The notes beneath the pieces were generated by a model. It had not been told where the DNA came from and did no database searches. It saw only the letters and a list, made by a program, of their open reading frames with translations. From CAZXVU01 sp964644465 (GTDB taxonomy: Bacteria; Chlamydiota; Chlamydiia; Chlamydiales; SM23-39): DNA of 33,993 nucleotides. Shown here piece after piece: positions 25,293-32,953 of the stretch (its first letter is position 1; the number at the start of each line of letters is the position of its first letter). The position numbers and the translations under genes are program-made. The stretch lies in assembly GCA_964644465.1 (NCBI GenBank), contig CAZXVU010000010.1:1-33993 (forward strand), in the 5' to 3' direction.

Positions 25293-25956
25293 CGGGAACC
25301 TTTTTCACAAACCGTTTTGAAAATGTAACAAGAGCGCTGCTGCAGGCGATGATCAGGCATTTCACAAGAAAGCTGACCAGTATGATATCGAAGATCGATT
25401 CGACCAAGCCGTAGAGGCCTGCAAAGCTAAAAAGGACCGTATCGAGCAGTTGCGAAAAAAGAAGAGAAATCCCCACTCGGAAGGGAAATTTTTTTCCTTC
25501 GAATTTCTCTTTCAGCCAGCCAAAAAGACGGACGTCGATTTTTTGCACCAGGAAGAAAACAGCGATCGATGCAAAGACAATCCGCAGCGTGGAAGAGAAG
25601 ATCGTTTGGAAACCAACATGCCCAATGTCATTCTCTGATGGAGTATAGAAAAGATGGACCTGGGACATGAACGCAAAAAAGAGAAGGGCCAGAAACGAAG
25701 TCTTCACAGCTCGCTGAGCGGCCTCTTTGCCGTACACTTCCTGCAGTAAATTGAGCGCTAAAATACTCCCAATGGCAAAAACATCGCTGCAAGTGACGAC
25801 GAAACCAAAAAGAGGCATTTGTTTGACGACGAAAAGATTCGCTAAAACGGCTTGCAGCGCCACCAAGGATACGAGAGCGCTTTTCCCCAACCGCAAAGCC
25901 GCAAATACAAATCCTAAAACGAGGAGGATATGAGCCAGAAAAAGAGCTTCATTCAT
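25273..25956 (-). CDS. Queuosine-precursor transporter, YhhQ/YpdP family
   Basis: A 227-residue inner-membrane protein with about six hydrophobic segments and the family signatures 'SDVFAIGSILALNLLQEVYGKEAAQRAV' (about 57-84, quoted in part by position) and 'SQLLDTVLFSFAGLYG' (about 167-182). The family imports 7-deazaguanine bases (preQ0, preQ1 or queuine). Its 3' end overlaps tgt by 20 bases, which couples uptake to insertion into tRNA. No Shine-Dalgarno is evident. It diverges from the gene at 26067. I recall an orthologue (ypdP, CT140) in Chlamydia. Confidence 0.9.
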   Translation of the reverse strand: MNEALFLAHILLVLGFVFAALRLGKSALVSLVALQAVLANLFVVKQMPLFGFVVTCSDVFAIGSILALNLLQEVYGKEAAQRAVKTSFLALLFFAFMSQVHLFYTPSENDIGHVGFQTIFSSTLRIVFASIAVFFLVQKIDVRLFGWLKEKFEGKKFPFRVGISLLFSQLLDTVLFSFAGLYGLVESIFDIILVSFLVKCLIIACSSALVTFSKRFVKKVPDESISV

Positions 25957-25995
25957 AGATAACTTTTATTTTATTCGAAAATCCATTAAGTTCTC

Positions 25996-26025
25996 GATCC
26001 CTCAAAAAATCAATATTTGAGGATC
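25996..26025. promoter_or_regulatory. Inverted repeat between yhhQ and the hypothetical gene at 26067
   Basis: GATCCCTCAAA (25996-26006) and TTTGAGGATC (26016-26025) pair over ten bases with one bulged C. The right arm overlaps a possible -35 (TTGAGG at 26017-26022), and TAGAAT lies at 26038-26043. A possible operator in the divergent region. Confidence 0.35.
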
Positions 26026-26066
26026 TTACCAGGGAAATAGAATATCTCATTTAAAGGATTAAATCT

Positions 26067-26906
26067 ATGACCACTCTGTCTCTTTCTCTCACTATATACC
26101 AACCTTTTGATCACACCAAATTTATCCATTCAAATTTAAAAGATATCTGTAGAGAACGCTCCCCTTCCTATTTAAAGACAGCCAAAAATGTGGGCCTTAT
26201 CGCGCTTCACATAATACTCCTGCTGCCGGCCCTGATTTTAGATGCGATCTACGTAGTCGCGAAACTTCTTTGCGGCCGCTGCGTAAAGAAAGCAATCCCT
26301 CAGCCAGAAAGAATGGAAAAAGCTCCTATAAGACCTCCCCTCCCAATCCCTCCTAAAGTTCCTAATGCGGAAGAAAGGAAAAGAGCTCTTGCCTCCCCTT
26401 TTAGCGCCCTTCATGAAGAAATCCCTATTCCACGGAATGATCTCGGGGAAGTGGACTCAGACCGCTACTTAACTCAAGCTGTCGACGTGGCTTATCATTA
26501 TTTGCCGCAAGAAAAAGCGGCCTATTATCGGGAATTACTTCGATTTGGAGGGATGAATGAAGCCGGAGATCCTGGAGAAATTGAAGTTTATTTATGGATT
26601 GCAGAATGTGCAATTCTCCGGTATCTCTTAGCTGACCGATTCGATTGTCCAGGATATTTAACAGGCTATCGCGATCATTCTGTCGATGGAAGGGATTCTC
26701 TAGAAGACCTTTTCTTAGCGTTAGATGCTTTGCTTCCAGAACAGAAAGCTGCCTTGATTCTGCAAGTTTATAATCCGCAAATCAAATGGGCTCTCCAAGC
26801 CAATACCAAAAGACTCTTCGAATTTCAAATCTGGGGTCTCGCTCAGCATCTATCGAGGAATCCCGACTTTCTTCAATCTGTAAGGAGAGTGTATCCCGTT
26901 GAATAA
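26067..26906 (+). CDS. Hypothetical protein with one hydrophobic segment and Pro-rich linker
   Basis: A 279-residue protein: residues 1-38 polar, one long hydrophobic segment (about 41-69), a Cys-rich/basic border 'CGRCVKK', a Pro-rich linker (about 77-104) and a helical, acidic C-terminal domain (about 110-279) with several aromatic residues. The N-terminal location of a single bilobed hydrophobic stretch followed by a soluble domain is reminiscent of some chlamydial inclusion-membrane proteins, but this is weak. AAAGGATT lies about ten bases before the ATG. No family recognised. Confidence 0.65.
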   Translation: MTTLSLSLTIYQPFDHTKFIHSNLKDICRERSPSYLKTAKNVGLIALHIILLLPALILDAIYVVAKLLCGRCVKKAIPQPERMEKAPIRPPLPIPPKVPNAEERKRALASPFSALHEEIPIPRNDLGEVDSDRYLTQAVDVAYHYLPQEKAAYYRELLRFGGMNEAGDPGEIEVYLWIAECAILRYLLADRFDCPGYLTGYRDHSVDGRDSLEDLFLALDALLPEQKAALILQVYNPQIKWALQANTKRLFEFQIWGLAQHLSRNPDFLQSVRRVYPVE

Positions 26907-26932
26907 AAAATTTACTTCCTTAAAAGAGCTCC

Positions 26933-26961
26933 TTGATATTTAGCATCACTTGCTGTATTCT
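26933..26961 (+). promoter_or_regulatory. Candidate sigma-70-type promoter of the EamA transporter gene
   Basis: TTGATA (26933-26938) and TATTCT (26956-26961) are separated by exactly 17 bases. The transcript would start near 26968, leaving a short leader with AAGG before the ATG at 26986. Confidence 0.55.
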
Positions 26962-26985
26962 CGCGGCATTAAACAAGGCTATTGC

Positions 26986-27910
26986 ATGTCCATTCTCACT
27001 CTAGTTTTTATGTATGCCACCTGGTCGAGCATCTTTTCGATCGCGAAATTAGCCTTGGAACACTCTCCACCCCTATTTTTGACTGCTTCCCGGATGCTTT
27101 TAGCGGGCGTCATCCTTCTGGCCTTTTTGGCGATCCGCAACCGTTCCGTTTTCAAGCTCACGCTCAAACAATTTCTTTCCCTTTGCCTCCTAGCCCTCTT
27201 TAGCATCTACCTCACCAATGCTTTTGAATTCTGGAGCCTCCAGCACTTAACCGCTGCCAAAACCTGTTTTATCTATAGCCTCTGCCCCTTCTTTTCCGCC
27301 CTTTTCTCCTACCTCCATTTCGGAGAGAAGATGAATGGCCGGAAATGGCTCGGCATGGCCATCGGGTTCGCCGGCTTTATTCCAGTCTTGGCCATCCAAA
27401 AAGGCTCTTCAGAACTTCTGACAGGTTTCAGTTTCCTCTCTTGGCCAGAGCTCGCGATGATGGCGGCTGCCCTTTGCACCTCATACGGCTGGGTCCTCTT
27501 GCGCCTCGTTGTCAAAGACTCCATTTCGCCTCTCATGGCCAACGGCACAAGCATGTTGATCGGCGGTCTAATCGCTCTTGGCCATTCCTATCTCGTAGAA
27601 GCCTGGAATCCCTACCCTGTTACCTCATCAGGATTTCTCCCCTTCGCTCAAGGCATCTTGATCATGACGCTCATTTCAAACATCCTCTGCTACAACCTTT
27701 ACGGCATGATGCTTAAGCGCTTCACGGCCACTTTCGTCTCTTTCATGGGCCTTTTAAGTCCCATCTTCGCATCTCTCAACGCTTGGCTATTCCTCGGCGA
27801 GCAGCCATCGCCGGTGATATTCCTATCGACGGCTGTCGTCTCTCTCGGCCTCTGGATGGTCTATAGCGCAGAACTCCGCCAAGGCTACATCCGCAAAGCA
27901 GCAGAAACAA
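26986..27910 (+). CDS. EamA/DMT-family transporter, 3' end lost in assembly gap
   Basis: A metabolite exporter or importer of the drug/metabolite transporter superfamily with about ten membrane helices arranged as two EamA repeats ('WSSIFSIAKLALEHSPPLFLTASRMLLAGVILL' in the first, 'RFTATFVSFMGLLSPIFASLNAWLFLGE' in the last, given here as landmarks around residues 10-40 and 245-275). The frame starts upstream at 26950, but the ATG at 26986, with AAGG upstream, matches the family N terminus. 308 residues are visible before the run of N, so only a short tail is missing. The substrate is unknown. Confidence 0.85.
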
Positions 27911-28010
27911 NNNNNNNNNNNNNNNNNNNNNNNNNNNNNNNNNNNNNNNNNNNNNNNNNNNNNNNNNNNNNNNNNNNNNNNNNNNNNNNNNNNNNNNNNN
28001 NNNNNNNNNN
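27911..28010. other. Assembly gap of 100 N
   Basis: One hundred undetermined bases join two contigs. The round number suggests a placeholder of unknown true length. The ends of two convergent genes, the EamA transporter and TspO, lie in or at the edge of the gap. Confidence 0.99.
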
Positions 28011-28471
28011 TTCATCGCATAGATAGTCCAGAAGAGATTCGTCGCATAGAAAACCCATACGCCATAAGGAATGAGGAAAACGGCAGCAGCTGGATCCACC
28101 CGCTTAGCAGCAAAGATACATACTGCCAAAACAAAGACCAGAAGTGTTAAATCGCATGCCGTCAACAAAGGATTGTGAAAATAATAGAAAGTGAAATGCC
28201 AAATTCCATTCAAAATGAATTGGACACCCCATATTTCCAAAGCCAAAGTACGAAGGCGTCCCTTTGGCCCCAGCCAAAGCAAAGCTCCCGAGATGCTATT
28301 GAAAATAAAGGCTCCGGCCCAAATACGGGTGAAGTTGATTGAGGATGGCATCCAATCAGGTAAAGAAAGCCCGTTAAACCATACTAAACTATCTTCTTTA
28401 GCCCAATTCACTCCAATGTGAAGAAAAAATCCAAGCAAGAGAAAGCTGACGATCACGATTCCTTTCTTCAC
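28011..28471 (-). CDS. tspO: TspO/MBR family protein, 3' end at assembly gap
   Basis: A five-helix membrane protein of the tryptophan-rich sensory protein / translocator family, which binds porphyrins and sterol-like ligands. 153 residues are visible. Landmarks are 'LSLPDWMPSSINFTRIW' (36-52) in the place of the family's W-x-P-P segment, 'LEIWGVQFILNGIWHFTFYYF' (about 78-98) matching the 'LNxxWxxxFF' core, and 'PYGVWVFYATNLFW' near the end matching 'PYLxWVxFAxxLN'. Only the final few residues are missing. The ATG overlaps the stop of the upstream MFS gene by four bases, so the two form an operon. Confidence 0.8.
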
Positions 28472-29688
28472 GCTTTTTTCTCACTAAGATGCAATCCGAA
28501 AGCAACACAACTTGTACCTAAAAGAATCGCAGCGCCAACCCATAATGGGAGATTGACATTCGCTAAAGCGAGAAATCCTGTGCATACAGGGCTGATGAAA
28601 AGTCCTAAAGACTGCAAAGATAGAATAATACCGAACACCTTTCCCTGGTTTTCTTTCCCAGCAAGGTTCGATGTAAGTGCCATCGAGCAGATCCAAATAG
28701 AAGTAGCACAAAAAGAGAGGAGAGGAAAAGTAACCAGCCACCATCCTAAAGTCTCGTATAAAGATGTGATAATCATCAAGATTCCAGAGATCGGAAGAGC
28801 CCAAAGAATAAACGTTTGAGGTTTGAATTTTTCAGCGAGTCCCCTATTTAAAATCAGAGAGCCTGAAAACCAAAAGATCGAAAGATATCCCGACAAAAAG
28901 CCGATTTCTTGTTGTGAATAGCCAAATTTTTGAACGAGAAGAGTCGGATAATACAGGATGAAGAAAAACCAACCCATATAGAACAGAAAACTCACCAAGA
29001 GCCATCCATTCATTCTCGGAATTTTGGACAGTTTTCCAAGATCCTTGATCTCTTGCTTCCAACTGTGTTTGTCTCTTGTATGATGCGTTTCCTCGTAGCT
29101 TTTATGGATCCATATTAAATTGATCAGGAAAAGAGCCCCTAAAAACCAAAAAGGGGTCGCAAAGTTAAACCAGCTAACCCAAGTCGTACTTGCAAGAAAT
29201 CCTCCTATTGGCGGACCCAAGATCCAAGATACGCCTCCAACGACTCCGGCCAAGGAGAGATTTTTTGCCTTCGTCTGTTCAGTACTCATATCTGCGATCG
29301 AAGCTTGGGCAGTTCCCGAATTGCCAGAAAAAAGGCCCGCTAAAAGCCTCATTGTGAAAAGAAGGCTTAAATTTCCAATCAGAATCGCAATGCCCGACAA
29401 AAGAAAACTGATCATCGCTCCGAAAATCGTCCATTCCAAAACTCGTTTTCGGCCGAAATGATCTGAGAGAGCCCCGATAAATGGCATTGAGAGAAACTGA
29501 GTCACAGCATAGGCCGCAATCAAAAACCCCACCGTGATATTTCTGACGGCATCTGAGGCCCCTTCGGGCATCAATCCATAGCTTCGATCGAAGATTAAAG
29601 GCGCGAAAATCGTTAAGACGACTCCCCAGCCAATCGCATCGTTAAAAATGGTGAATAAAAGAGAATAAAGAGAGCTTTTTCGGGTCAC
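28468..29688 (-). CDS. MFS transporter of the tetracycline/multidrug exporter type
   Basis: A 12-helix major facilitator with motif A 'GALSDHFGRKRVLEW' between helices 2 and 3 and 'AGLFSGNSGTAQASIADMS' at helices 4-5, typical of the TetA/MdtG-like DHA1 group. The frame is open to an ATG at 29751, but that N terminus (MKAPNFGAFDLF) is encoded by the terminator hairpin of the upstream gene. The GTG at 29686-29688, with AAGG seven bases upstream, is the better start and gives 406 residues. Substrate unknown. Overlaps tspO by four bases. Confidence 0.87.
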   Translation of the reverse strand: MTRKSSLYSLLFTIFNDAIGWGVVLTIFAPLIFDRSYGLMPEGASDAVRNITVGFLIAAYAVTQFLSMPFIGALSDHFGRKRVLEWTIFGAMISFLLSGIAILIGNLSLLFTMRLLAGLFSGNSGTAQASIADMSTEQTKAKNLSLAGVVGGVSWILGPPIGGFLASTTWVSWFNFATPFWFLGALFLINLIWIHKSYEETHHTRDKHSWKQEIKDLGKLSKIPRMNGWLLVSFLFYMGWFFFILYYPTLLVQKFGYSQQEIGFLSGYLSIFWFSGSLILNRGLAEKFKPQTFILWALPISGILMIITSLYETLGWWLVTFPLLSFCATSIWICSMALTSNLAGKENQGKVFGIILSLQSLGLFISPVCTGFLALANVNLPLWVGAAILLGTSCVAFGLHLSEKKA

Positions 29689-29715
29689 AGGGACACCTTG
29701 GCCTATTTCGACCCT

Positions 29716-29749
29716 AAAAAGATCGAAAGCCCCAAAGTTTGGGGCTTTC
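29716..29749 (-). terminator. Intrinsic terminator of the DUF378 gene
   Basis: A perfect twelve-pair palindrome (GAAAGCCCCAAA at 29725-29736 and its inverse at 29738-29749, one central base) begins eleven bases after the DUF378 stop and is followed on the minus strand by GATC and five T. It is the strongest hairpin in the window. Confidence 0.8.
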
Positions 29750-29760
29750 AAAAAAACAGC

Positions 29761-29976
29761 TTATTTTGCGCAGCAGCGGCACCAGCAAATGATTTTCCAG
29801 ATAGCAGATAAGCCTACTAATCCGTAAATCACTCGGGTAAACATAGACATTTCGCCAAAAACTGACGCGATAACGTCCCATTTAAAGAAGCCAATAAAGC
29901 CCCAGTTTAAACCCCCGATCAATAGCAGGACAAGGGCTACTATATCTAAAACCGAACAATGTTTCATATTCATCAT
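29761..29976 (-). CDS. DUF378 family small membrane protein
   Basis: A 71-residue protein with two hydrophobic helices (about 8-30 and 45-63) and the DUF378 signature 'DIVALVLLLIGGLNWGFIGFF' (by position 11-31), then 'YGLVGLSAIW'. It ends in a cysteine-rich tail (four Cys in the last nine residues). The family, which includes Bacillus YuzA, has no known function. AAGGAG lies about ten bases before the first of two adjacent ATG codons. A strong terminator follows directly, so it is a single-gene unit. Confidence 0.88.
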   Translation of the reverse strand: MMNMKHCSVLDIVALVLLLIGGLNWGFIGFFKWDVIASVFGEMSMFTRVIYGLVGLSAIWKIICWCRCCAK

Positions 29977-30013
29977 AAAAGGGTCACTCCTTAAGTTGAG
30001 AACCTTTATCTCC

Positions 30014-30043
30014 CTGATAAGCCTTATCCCAGTATTTTGTAAA
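30014..30043 (-). promoter_or_regulatory. Possible promoter of the DUF378 gene
   Basis: On the minus strand TTTACA (30043-30038) and TATCAG (30019-30014) are 18 bases apart. The -35 is good, the -10 only fair. Confidence 0.3.
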
Positions 30044-30075
30044 ATATTTTTTTATCCCTATCCCAGAAATCAACA

Positions 30076-30148
30076 TTAACAAAGACTTAACATTTAAATT
30101 TTAGTTTAATGACTAAAACAGTATAATATATATAATTAATATTATAAT
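30076..30148 (+). promoter_or_regulatory. AT-rich promoter region of the HETTH protein gene
   Basis: Three TATAAT boxes stand in line (30122-30127, 30131-30136, 30143-30148), preceded by two TTAACA copies eleven bases apart (30076-30081, 30087-30092). The leader then reads TTTGGATTAATA before the ATG at 30160, with no strong Shine-Dalgarno. The leader resembles that of the gene at 32954. Confidence 0.45.
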
Positions 30149-30159
30149 TTGGATTAATA

Positions 30160-31554
30160 ATGAGCTCGGTTACAAGTTATTTCGATACTTTTTCAGGAAC
30201 CCCTCTGGTGAACGACCCGCTAACTACTGATCAGAAGAGGAAAATGAAAGGATATTTAGATCCTTTTCTTCTAAGAGATAGAGGCCATGTTTTTGATTCC
30301 CTTGAAGGTGCTTTTGGAAATCTTGAAACCTTTGATCCCGCCTTTGTTAAATCCTACACTCTGCCTATGAGTAGACTATCTCCATGCGCCCAAGCAATGA
30401 ACAAAGTCGGGCAAAATCAATTCAATCAACTTCGGGAGGCCATAAGAAATCCTGCCCTTGTATCGAAAGAATTGGGTATCGATCCAAAAAATCCACAACA
30501 AGTCTATGCAGCTCGGGTCTTTCTGAAAGCAGGGTGCAAATTAATTCCCTTCAACTATGCAAGAACTGCTGTTGTCGATGGATCTCTTGGAAAAATCGAT
30601 TGTCTTTATAAGCAAAAAATGGCCTTCGCTAAAAAACCAGAATATGGAATTTCACCAAAACACCAGTTATTAATGCAAAACGATCCGATACGAAGTTTAC
30701 CATCCGATCCAACTCTTCTAGATCATGTATTGGCAAACACCCATTTCGAAGAGCCTAAAGTCAAACAAACTCTCACAAGTACAAATCCTGATGGTTCAAA
30801 AACAGCTGAAGAGCAAATCATAGGACCTAGTAGACAAGAGACACGGACTGCAATCAAAGAAGAGTTAAAACATCTTTATCAAAATCAGATTACAGGACCA
30901 ATCATTAGGGCATTAGGTAAGGTCATCAAAACTGAAAAAGGGAATGTGATTTTTCCTTGCGAGTCCAGAGCAATTACTCCTTTCGATGACCCAAATGTAT
31001 CTCCGTTAAGACGAGATCTTAGAGGCTTTTATAATCTCCATCATACAGTCATCTGCCGCAATCTAGTAAATCCTTTTACACAACAAATCAGCCTGCCTGC
31101 CAGAGGAACATTTATCCATGAAACGACTCACTTCGTGTTAGGAAGGATTGTTGGGAATCGATGCTCACCTGTTGTAGCCGGAAGTCCTGAAGAAGAAGCC
31201 TACGAAAAAGCCCTCTTGGCAGATAGGGAGCACAGAAAAAAATTGAATTATGATTCCTTGCCAATTTATCAGAAGATTCTCTATCAAAGTCTTGTAGACA
31301 ACCTCGAACAAAGCAAAGCCTATTTTATGGGTGGATTTGATGTTCAGAACCCACAGCACAAACTCACCATGCAAGCAGAAGCCATTGTCAGGATTCCTCA
31401 AAATCTCATTTGCGGAGCCTCAGTAGATGATATGAAAATCGTGTGTCCCAATCTGTATGCATTTTACCTAGGAACTGTTCAACCGCGCCTTGTTGAAGCA
31501 TACTCTCAAGAAACTCCAGATAGCAAAAAAGATGACTATTCAAGAACTCGGTGA
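30160..31554 (+). CDS. Putative zinc-metallopeptidase-like protein (HETTH motif), effector candidate
   Basis: A 464-residue soluble protein, no signal peptide or membrane helix, of no family I recognise. The stretch 'GTFIHETTHFVLGRIVGN' (316-333) contains a zincin motif HExxH (His320, Glu321, His324) in a suitable hydrophobic helix. Possible third ligands are Glu383 or Glu407, the latter in 'MQAEAIVRIPQ'. The N-terminal 300 residues are polar with many Pro/Asn/Gln and could carry a secretion signal and a binding domain. Codon use is more AT-rich than in the housekeeping genes to the left. It has its own AT-rich promoter and converges on the MHS transporter with a 19-base overlap. Protease activity is inferred from one motif only. 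Confidence 0.65.
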   Translation: MSSVTSYFDTFSGTPLVNDPLTTDQKRKMKGYLDPFLLRDRGHVFDSLEGAFGNLETFDPAFVKSYTLPMSRLSPCAQAMNKVGQNQFNQLREAIRNPALVSKELGIDPKNPQQVYAARVFLKAGCKLIPFNYARTAVVDGSLGKIDCLYKQKMAFAKKPEYGISPKHQLLMQNDPIRSLPSDPTLLDHVLANTHFEEPKVKQTLTSTNPDGSKTAEEQIIGPSRQETRTAIKEELKHLYQNQITGPIIRALGKVIKTEKGNVIFPCESRAITPFDDPNVSPLRRDLRGFYNLHHTVICRNLVNPFTQQISLPARGTFIHETTHFVLGRIVGNRCSPVVAGSPEEEAYEKALLADREHRKKLNYDSLPIYQKILYQSLVDNLEQSKAYFMGGFDVQNPQHKLTMQAEAIVRIPQNLICGASVDDMKIVCPNLYAFYLGTVQPRLVEAYSQETPDSKKDDYSRTR

Positions 31555-32795
31555 TGAATCCCTTTCAAGGTGATTAAAGCGACTACTGCTCCTCCCATGA
31601 GCAATAAGGCTGGAGATATCATCCATTCTGTTTGTTGAATCAAGGCGAGTGAAAAAAGCGGAGTGAATCCGCCCATAGCCGCGACAGTAACGTTATAACC
31701 GATTCCAATGCCGCTATAGCGAACTTTTGTAGGAAAAAGCTCAGCATAGATCGCAGGCATCGACGCCATATATGTCCCTAATAGCATCGTCAAAACAATC
31801 TCCGCTAAAACGCGATATGAATCTTGTTGGATCAGCCAAAAGAGTGGGATCGATAGCAGGATAAATCCCCAAGCAACAACCATCGCCAATTTTCTAGACC
31901 CGAATTTCATTGTGAGGATTCCTCCCAAAGGAATGACCATCAAAAGAACCAAAAGACCTAGCAAACTCAATCCAATTGCATCAGAGAGAGGAAGATTCAA
32001 GATCTTGTTGTGATATGCGACAGAAAAAGAAACAATCACATTGAATCCCAAAGTTTCCAGAATTTCAATGCCAATCAGCTGCAATATTCCTCTTTTATAC
32101 TTAAATAGAAGATTCTTAATTGGATCATGGAGAATTTCATGGCTTTCTCGGATTCCTTGAAAAGAGGGAGTCTCATGCAACTTTCTCCGCATGAAAAATG
32201 CAATCAGCCCAAGCACGCCTCCCACAATAAAGAGGATTCGCCAACCCCACTCTTCAAAATTCTGCTCGCTGAGATGGCTCCCTAGCAAATAAAAGTCCAA
32301 TCCCCCTAAGAAAACCCCCAGCACAACTCCAAAATAAACAAAACTCCCATAAAATCCCTTCTTCCCTGCCGGTGCAGATTCCACTAAGAAAGCTACAGCG
32401 CCTGGAAATTCTCCTCCTGCGGCGATGCTCTGCAGCAATCTTGCAAAAGTCAAAAGCCAAGATGCTGCGGCGCCAATCTGCCAATACGTGGGCAGAAGAG
32501 AGATCAGAAATACAGGAAATGTCATGAATATAACAGTTGAGATCAGCGCATTTCTTCGTCCGAAACGATCCCCGAGATATCCAAATAGAATTCCACCTAA
32601 AGGCCGCAGCATATGTCCAAACGCGAACACCGCCAGCGTTTTCATTAATGCAACAATCTCGCTGCTGTCAGGAAAGAAAAGTTTGGAAAACAAAGGGACG
32701 AGAAATCCGTACGTCGCAACGTCATACCATTCAATGGTATTCCCGATCAATGTGGCAACAATGACAAATTTTAGACTGATTGGGTTCCGAGACAT
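31536..32795 (-). CDS. MFS transporter of the metabolite:H+ symporter (ProP-like) family
   Basis: A 419-residue inner-membrane carrier with about twelve helices. 'IGNTIEWYDVATYGFLVPLF' at the N terminus, 'GYLGDRFGRRNAL' (motif A, about 72-84), 'LLQSIAAGGEFPGAVAFLVE' and the 'ELFPTKVRYSGIGIGYN' segment near 355-371 are typical of the MHS group (proline/betaine, citrate, alpha-ketoglutarate and shikimate symporters). The solute cannot be named, but environmental chlamydiae import compatible solutes and dicarboxylates. No clear Shine-Dalgarno. It lies between the two effector-like genes, convergent with one and divergent from the other. Confidence 0.88.
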   Translation of the reverse strand: MSRNPISLKFVIVATLIGNTIEWYDVATYGFLVPLFSKLFFPDSSEIVALMKTLAVFAFGHMLRPLGGILFGYLGDRFGRRNALISTVIFMTFPVFLISLLPTYWQIGAAASWLLTFARLLQSIAAGGEFPGAVAFLVESAPAGKKGFYGSFVYFGVVLGVFLGGLDFYLLGSHLSEQNFEEWGWRILFIVGGVLGLIAFFMRRKLHETPSFQGIRESHEILHDPIKNLLFKYKRGILQLIGIEILETLGFNVIVSFSVAYHNKILNLPLSDAIGLSLLGLLVLLMVIPLGGILTMKFGSRKLAMVVAWGFILLSIPLFWLIQQDSYRVLAEIVLTMLLGTYMASMPAIYAELFPTKVRYSGIGIGYNVTVAAMGGFTPLFSLALIQQTEWMISPALLLMGGAVVALITLKGIHHRVLE

Positions 32796-32930
32796 AAATC
32801 CGGATCTTAACTAGAATGTTCAAAAACGGCAAAAATAAAAATTCCCGATTTAAATATTTTCTATTAACCATCTGACTGTAACTTAATCCCAATAATCACA
32901 AATATGTTTAATAAAAATAAATAATAAATA

Positions 32931-32953
32931 TATAATTTATTAGGATTTAATAT
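32931..32953 (+). promoter_or_regulatory. -10 box and leader of the gene at 32954
   Basis: A TATAAT at 32931-32936 in very AT-rich DNA is followed by TTATTAGGATTTAATAT up to the ATG. AGGA at 32942-32945 may serve as ribosome binding site. No convincing -35 was found. The block resembles the leader before 30160. Confidence 0.4.

Noticed and set aside
27911..28010. Open frames that run through the N stretch (to 28026 on plus and to 27776 on minus)
   Set aside because: Translation through N is meaningless. The genes are cut at the gap edges.
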